Positions 1 to 5,620 of a stretch of 5,620 bases of DNA are shown one piece after another. The translations under genes were made by a program, and so were the position numbers. Origin of the DNA: Capsulimonas sp. (GTDB taxonomy: Bacteria; Armatimonadota; Armatimonadia; Armatimonadales; Capsulimonadaceae); NCBI GenBank assembly GCA_025963815.1, contig JAOQAA010000389.1, positions 1 through 5,620 of the forward strand, given 5' to 3'. The stretch's first letter is position 1; each line of letters opens with the position of its first letter. The notes beneath the pieces were generated by a model. That model did not search any database and was not told the DNA's origin. It saw nothing but the letters and a program-made list of their open reading frames with translations.

Positions 1-1155
1 GATACGCATGGATGGCAATCTGGATCTGAGACCGATGGAATTCACGATGGCAGCCCTTACCAATCCGTCAACCCGATGTTCTACTATGAAGATACGGGAT
101 CGCTGCGCGGAAGCCGGATCAACGGATTCTGCCCCGAGTATGGCGCGCCGATCCTGCCGACCATCGATAGCCTGCGCGAAATGATGGCCCCGAAAGACCT
201 CTGGCCCATCAATAAGACCGTGTGGGATTATTTGGACGGCGGCGGCTTTCATCTGATGACGACGGATTACAAACGCGCCGTCGAGCAGTATGGCCCGAGC
301 GACAGCATTGAGGATTACGCGTGGAAGTCGCAGATGTTCGGCGCACTGTCCTACCGGGCGATCTGGGAGAACTGGAACGCCAACCGATTTGAATATGGCG
401 ATCGCTTCTCGACGGGACTTCTCTTCTGGTATCTGAACAGCCCCAATCGGCAGGTCTGCGGACGCATGTGGGACTGGTCGCTGGAGCCGACCGCTGCCCT
501 GTACTTCAGTCAGAATGCGCCCGAACCGCTGCACGCCCACTATGACTTCTTGAAAGACACTGTCTCGGTTAACAACGAATACATCCGCGCCTTTCCAGGC
601 TATCACTTGACGGCGCGCATCCTCAATTTTGATATGACCGAAGTCTATCGCAAAACAGTCCTAATTGATGTGCCCGCCGACCGTCTCATGCACGACATTC
701 TCAAAGTCGATATTCCCGCGAATGTCTCCCCTGTCCACTTCATTCGATTGGACATCGCCGACGCCACGGGCAAGCCCGTGGCCCAGACCTTCTACTGGCG
801 GTCCAATCACGCCTATACGCCTGGACGTACTCTGACCGGCCCCGAGTACGAAGGCTTTGAAGATCTGAACAAACTGCCCAAAGTCAAGCTGAACACAACG
901 GTGACCCCGTCGCGCTCCTCTGGAGCGAACGTGGACACCGTGCGCATCGCCAACCCCTCGAAGAGCCTCGCTTTTATGGTCTGGGTCCGCTTGCAGGACG
1001 CCGCAACCGGCAAGCCGATCCGACCGGCGTTCTACAGCGACAACTTTATCTCGCTCCTCCCAGGTGAGTCGCGGACCATTCGCGTCGAATATGCGGGAGC
1101 GATCGACGCCAATCGAACGAAGCTGATCGTGGACGGTTGGAATGTGACAGAGTAA
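1..1155 (+). CDS. GH2-superfamily exo-beta-D-glucosaminidase / beta-mannosidase-like hydrolase, C-terminal part (5' end outside window)
   Basis: The frame is open from the first base, so this is the last 384 residues of a longer protein. The ATG at 76 is internal, because family-like sequence (HDGSPYQSVNP) precedes it. Window residues 41-60 carry NGFCPEYGAPILPT, matching the segment that holds the catalytic nucleophile in GH2 exo-glucosaminidases and beta-mannosidases; the likely nucleophile is Glu46 (codon 136-138). The end of the TIM barrel follows, with GLLFWYLNSP, MWDWSLEPTAALYF and APEPLHA. Next is one Ig-like domain (about 185-270). A last beta-sandwich (about 290-384) containing NPSKSLAFMVWVRLQD and SDNFISLLPGESRTI looks like the Ig domain that ends exo-beta-D-glucosaminidases of the CsxA type. 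By family, such enzymes release GlcN from chitosan oligomers or mannose/mannosyl units from glycans. Which substrate applies is not decidable, since the N-terminal domains and the acid/base residue lie outside the window. Stop TAA at 1153-1155. Confidence 0.85.
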   Translation, partial: DTHGWQSGSETDGIHDGSPYQSVNPMFYYEDTGSLRGSRINGFCPEYGAPILPTIDSLREMMAPKDLWPINKTVWDYLDGGGFHLMTTDYKRAVEQYGPSDSIEDYAWKSQMFGALSYRAIWENWNANRFEYGDRFSTGLLFWYLNSPNRQVCGRMWDWSLEPTAALYFSQNAPEPLHAHYDFLKDTVSVNNEYIRAFPGYHLTARILNFDMTEVYRKTVLIDVPADRLMHDILKVDIPANVSPVHFIRLDIADATGKPVAQTFYWRSNHAYTPGRTLTGPEYEGFEDLNKLPKVKLNTTVTPSRSSGANVDTVRIANPSKSLAFMVWVRLQDAATGKPIRPAFYSDNFISLLPGESRTIRVEYAGAIDANRTKLIVDGWNVTE

Positions 1156-1171
1156 TATGGCTCCATATAAT
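1144..1171 (+). promoter_or_regulatory. Possible upstream sigma70-type promoter (P1)
   Basis: GTGACA at 1144-1149 (5 of 6 to TTGACA) is followed after 16 bp by a full-consensus TATAAT at 1166-1171. The -35 box lies inside the last codons of the upstream gene. The predicted start is near 1178, just ahead of the stronger promoter P2. The first palindrome (1155-1168) fills its spacer and runs into the -10 box. An AT-rich stretch can produce a TATAAT by chance, so this is much less certain than P2. Confidence 0.35.
1155..1168. promoter_or_regulatory. Operator-like palindrome O1 (ATATGG-CT-CCATAT)
   Basis: This is a perfect inverted repeat with 6-bp arms and a 2-bp centre, starting at the last base of the upstream stop codon. 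The centre is too short for an RNA hairpin, so it reads as a site for a dimeric DNA-binding protein. A second copy with the same core (ATGG-NN-CCAT) lies 28 bp downstream. Aligned, the two share A-n-ATGG-n-TCCAT-n-T. This copy lies in the spacer of the possible promoter P1 and just upstream of the -35 box of P2. The binding protein is not in the window. A sugar-responsive repressor (LacI or GntR type) is an inference from context only. Confidence 0.55.
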
Positions 1172-1179
1172 TTTGGTTC

Positions 1180-1209
1180 TTGACATGGATCCATTTTTCG
1201 TATTATAAT
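1180..1209 (+). promoter_or_regulatory. Full-consensus sigma70-type promoter (P2) for the beta-galactosidase gene
   Basis: TTGACA at 1180-1185 and TATAAT at 1204-1209 both match the sigma70 consensus exactly, with an 18-bp spacer. The surroundings are AT-rich, unlike the flanking coding DNA. The expected start is near 1216, giving a leader of about 128 nt before the ATG at 1344. A fully consensus promoter should be strong when free. The palindrome in its spacer (1185-1194) suggests that it is held in check by a repressor. Confidence 0.8.
1185..1194. promoter_or_regulatory. Operator-like palindrome O2 (ATGG-AT-CCAT)
   Basis: This perfect 10-bp palindrome overlaps the last base of the P2 -35 box and extends into its spacer. 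Its core matches O1 (1155-1168), and the flanking A and T that match O1 extend the shared pattern to 14 positions. Centre-to-centre distance is 28 bp. A protein bound here would sit where RNA polymerase must bind, which is the classic arrangement for repression. Confidence 0.55.
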
Positions 1210-1251
1210 GGCGCCAATAAAGATGAGTATTCAAGAAAAAATGAATTGGAC

Positions 1252-1277
1252 CATGGGAGATTGCGATGCAATCCATG
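1252..1277 (+). promoter_or_regulatory. Leader hairpin that covers a ribosome binding site-like GGAG
   Basis: In the predicted leader RNA, GATTGC (1259-1264) can pair with GCAATC (1268-1273) around a 3-nt loop. Alternatively CATGG (1252-1256) pairs with CCATG (1273-1277), stacked on a 5-bp upper stem (1260-1264 with 1268-1272) with a 3-nt bulge at 1257-1259. Either form occupies part or all of the GGAG at 1256-1259 and the ATG at 1266 of the possible leader ORF. Whether it is functional or chance is open. Confidence 0.3.
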
Positions 1278-1340
1278 AAACATTTCACTTCTTTCACCAT
1301 CAATACTCGCAATAGAAACATAAACACTCGCCAAGGATAA
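1266..1340 (+). CDS. Possible 24-residue leader ORF
   Basis: An ATG at 1266 follows GGAG (1256-1259) at a 6-nt spacing, which is a good ribosome binding site. It opens a 24-codon frame ending with TAA at 1338-1340, three nucleotides before the beta-galactosidase ATG. The peptide begins MQSMKHFTSF and continues with a polar, Asn/Arg-rich tail (TINTRNRNINTR). It has no membrane segment and resembles no family I know. Its last codons (CAA GGA TAA) overlap the AAGGA binding site of the downstream gene, so translation of it could influence initiation there. An AT-rich leader easily contains short frames by chance, so this is a candidate only. Another start in the same frame is the ATG at 1275. Confidence 0.22.
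   Translation: MQSMKHFTSFTINTRNRNINTRQG
1333..1337 (+). promoter_or_regulatory. Ribosome binding site of the beta-galactosidase gene (AAGGA)
   Basis: AAGGA ends 6 nt before the ATG at 1344, an ideal spacing. Together with the signal peptide that starts at this Met, it fixes the start codon. Confidence 0.8.
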
Positions 1341-5162
<3,822 letters not shown>

Positions 5163-5180
5163 TCTCTCCTATCGCGCTAA

Positions 5181-5238
5181 AGTGGCCCCTTCGTCCCAAT
5201 TCTCTGGTCCCCCAGAATTGGGGCGGAGGGGCCATTTC
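5181..5238. terminator. Long hairpin, probable transcription terminator or dispersed palindrome
   Basis: A 21-bp stem pairs 5184-5204 with 5215-5235 around a 10-nt loop, with only two G-U pairs and no mismatch. It can extend to 24 bp (AAG at 5181-5183 with TTT at 5236-5238). The stem is GC-rich (TGGCCCCT against AGGGGCCA) and a short T run follows on the + strand. On the opposite strand the stem is likewise followed by a short T run, so it could act in both directions. It starts 18 bp after the beta-galactosidase stop codon. The T run is short for a strong intrinsic terminator, and the length and near-perfect pairing would also suit a dispersed palindromic element. Confidence 0.65.
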
Positions 5239-5262
5239 CAGCATATCTCCTCGGGTATAATC
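5236..5262 (+). promoter_or_regulatory. Probable promoter of the third gene
   Basis: A consensus TATAAT lies at 5257-5262, preceded by CGGG. The -35 is weak: TTTCCA at 5236-5241 (4 of 6) with a 15-bp spacer, overlapping the foot of the hairpin. The predicted start is near 5269, about 53 nt before the ATG at 5322. Its position right after the hairpin supports an independent transcription unit. There is no ATGG-NN-CCAT palindrome here. Confidence 0.5.
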
Positions 5263-5321
5263 AACCCACCACACCGCAATGACGCGATCCGTCGGCATAC
5301 TCTCAAAGGAAGCTCCCGCCT

Positions 5322-5620
5322 ATGTTCGCCCGCGTCTTCGCATCCTCCATCGCCCTTCTGACGTTTGCCGGAGCTTCGCTCCATGCGCAGCCGTACACAA
5401 ACCCCAACGGATTTTCATTGGAGCCGCCCGCGCATTGGACACTGTGGGAAGCTCCTGACCAGCTTTCGATCCGCTGGAGCGATCCCGCCCAGAAGTCTCA
5501 GAACGGCAGCATCCTGGTGTCTGTGAAGAAGCTCAGCGGAGTTGTCGTACCTTCAGAGGCATTGCCTCGTGAGGCGGCCGGGGTACTGGGGACGTTCAAG
5601 AAGACCATGAGTGGGTTTAC
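5322..5620 (+). CDS. Secreted protein of unknown function, N-terminal part (runs off the window)
   Basis: The frame from ATG 5322 stays open to the window end (99 complete codons). AAAGGAAG at 5305-5312 is a plausible ribosome binding site, with AGGA 11 nt from the ATG, slightly long. Residues 1-23 form a signal peptide: Arg4, then a hydrophobic stretch (VFASSIALLTFAGA) and cleavage near LHA or HAQ. The mature part opens YTNPNGFSLEPPAHWTLWE, followed by SIRWSDP and a beta-strand-like GSILVSVKKL. The pattern Tyr, then Gly-Phe-Ser-Leu, then Pro-Pro-x-x-Trp resembles the first strand of PsbP/DUF1795-type secreted domains, but that rests on a short motif only. No catalytic residues can be named. 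It appears to be transcribed separately from the beta-galactosidase, so a shared function should not be assumed. Confidence 0.75.
   Translation, partial: MFARVFASSIALLTFAGASLHAQPYTNPNGFSLEPPAHWTLWEAPDQLSIRWSDPAQKSQNGSILVSVKKLSGVVVPSEALPREAAGVLGTFKKTMSGF

Noticed and set aside
76..1155. ATG at 76 as the true start of the first gene
   Set aside because: The frame has no stop back to position 1, the preceding 25 codons read as family-like sequence, and the catalytic nucleophile would lie only 21 residues from the start, so a GH2 protein cannot begin there.
1155..1168. Inverted repeat after the first gene as an intrinsic terminator
   Set aside because: The 2-nt centre cannot form an RNA loop and the 6-bp stem would be AT-rich; the matching copy downstream points to a protein-binding site instead.
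1245..1254. ATTGGACCAT as a third operator copy
   Set aside because: It does not keep the ATGG-NN-CCAT symmetry or spacing and differs at several core positions.
1223..1315. 30-codon frame in the leader starting at ATG 1223
   Set aside because: No ribosome binding site precedes it, and the His/Phe-rich peptide looks like a random translation.
1305..1331. Direct repeat ACTCGC (1305-1310 and 1326-1331)
   Set aside because: Six bases repeated once in a short region is expected by chance, and the flanks do not match.

Overview
The window reads as a carbohydrate-degradation locus from a Gram-negative-type bacterium, with all recognisable genes on the + strand. Coding DNA is GC-rich, with many third-position G/C codons. 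Control regions are strikingly AT-rich, with sigma70-like -35/-10 boxes and AAGGA-type ribosome binding sites. Two of the gene products begin with classical signal peptides. This style and gene content would fit a polysaccharide-degrading lineage such as Armatimonadota, Planctomycetota, Verrucomicrobiota or Acidobacteriota. I cannot fix the phylum from this window, and Armatimonadota is only a weak preference.

Layout. (1) Positions 1-1155 hold the C-terminal part of a GH2-superfamily exo-beta-D-glucosaminidase/beta-mannosidase-like enzyme, whose gene starts outside the window. (2) Positions 1156-1343 are a compact AT-rich control region. It has a full-consensus promoter (TTGACA, 18 bp, TATAAT) and a possible second promoter upstream. 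Two copies of a palindrome, A-n-ATGG-n-TCCAT-n-T, sit one in each promoter spacer. Downstream is a leader of about 128 nt with a hairpin and a possible short leader ORF. (3) Positions 1344-5162 encode a large secreted LacZ-type GH2 beta-galactosidase homologue of 1272 residues, extended at its C terminus by a chitobiase-C-terminal-like beta domain and an F5/8 type C (CBM32-like) domain. (4) Positions 5163-5321 hold a long, nearly perfect hairpin (terminator or dispersed palindrome) and a -10-like box. (5) From 5322 to the window end is the start of a third secreted protein of unknown function.

Together the two GH2 enzymes suggest stepwise removal of non-reducing-end sugars (amino sugar or mannose, and galactose) from a complex glycan outside the cytoplasm. 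The paired palindromes suggest that the beta-galactosidase gene has its own substrate-responsive repressor and is not simply transcribed through from the upstream gene. The most notable points are the paired operator-like palindromes, the leader architecture, and the beta-galactosidase itself: it keeps its catalytic and Mg2+ residues but has substitutions at both side-chain ligands of the E. coli LacZ sodium site.
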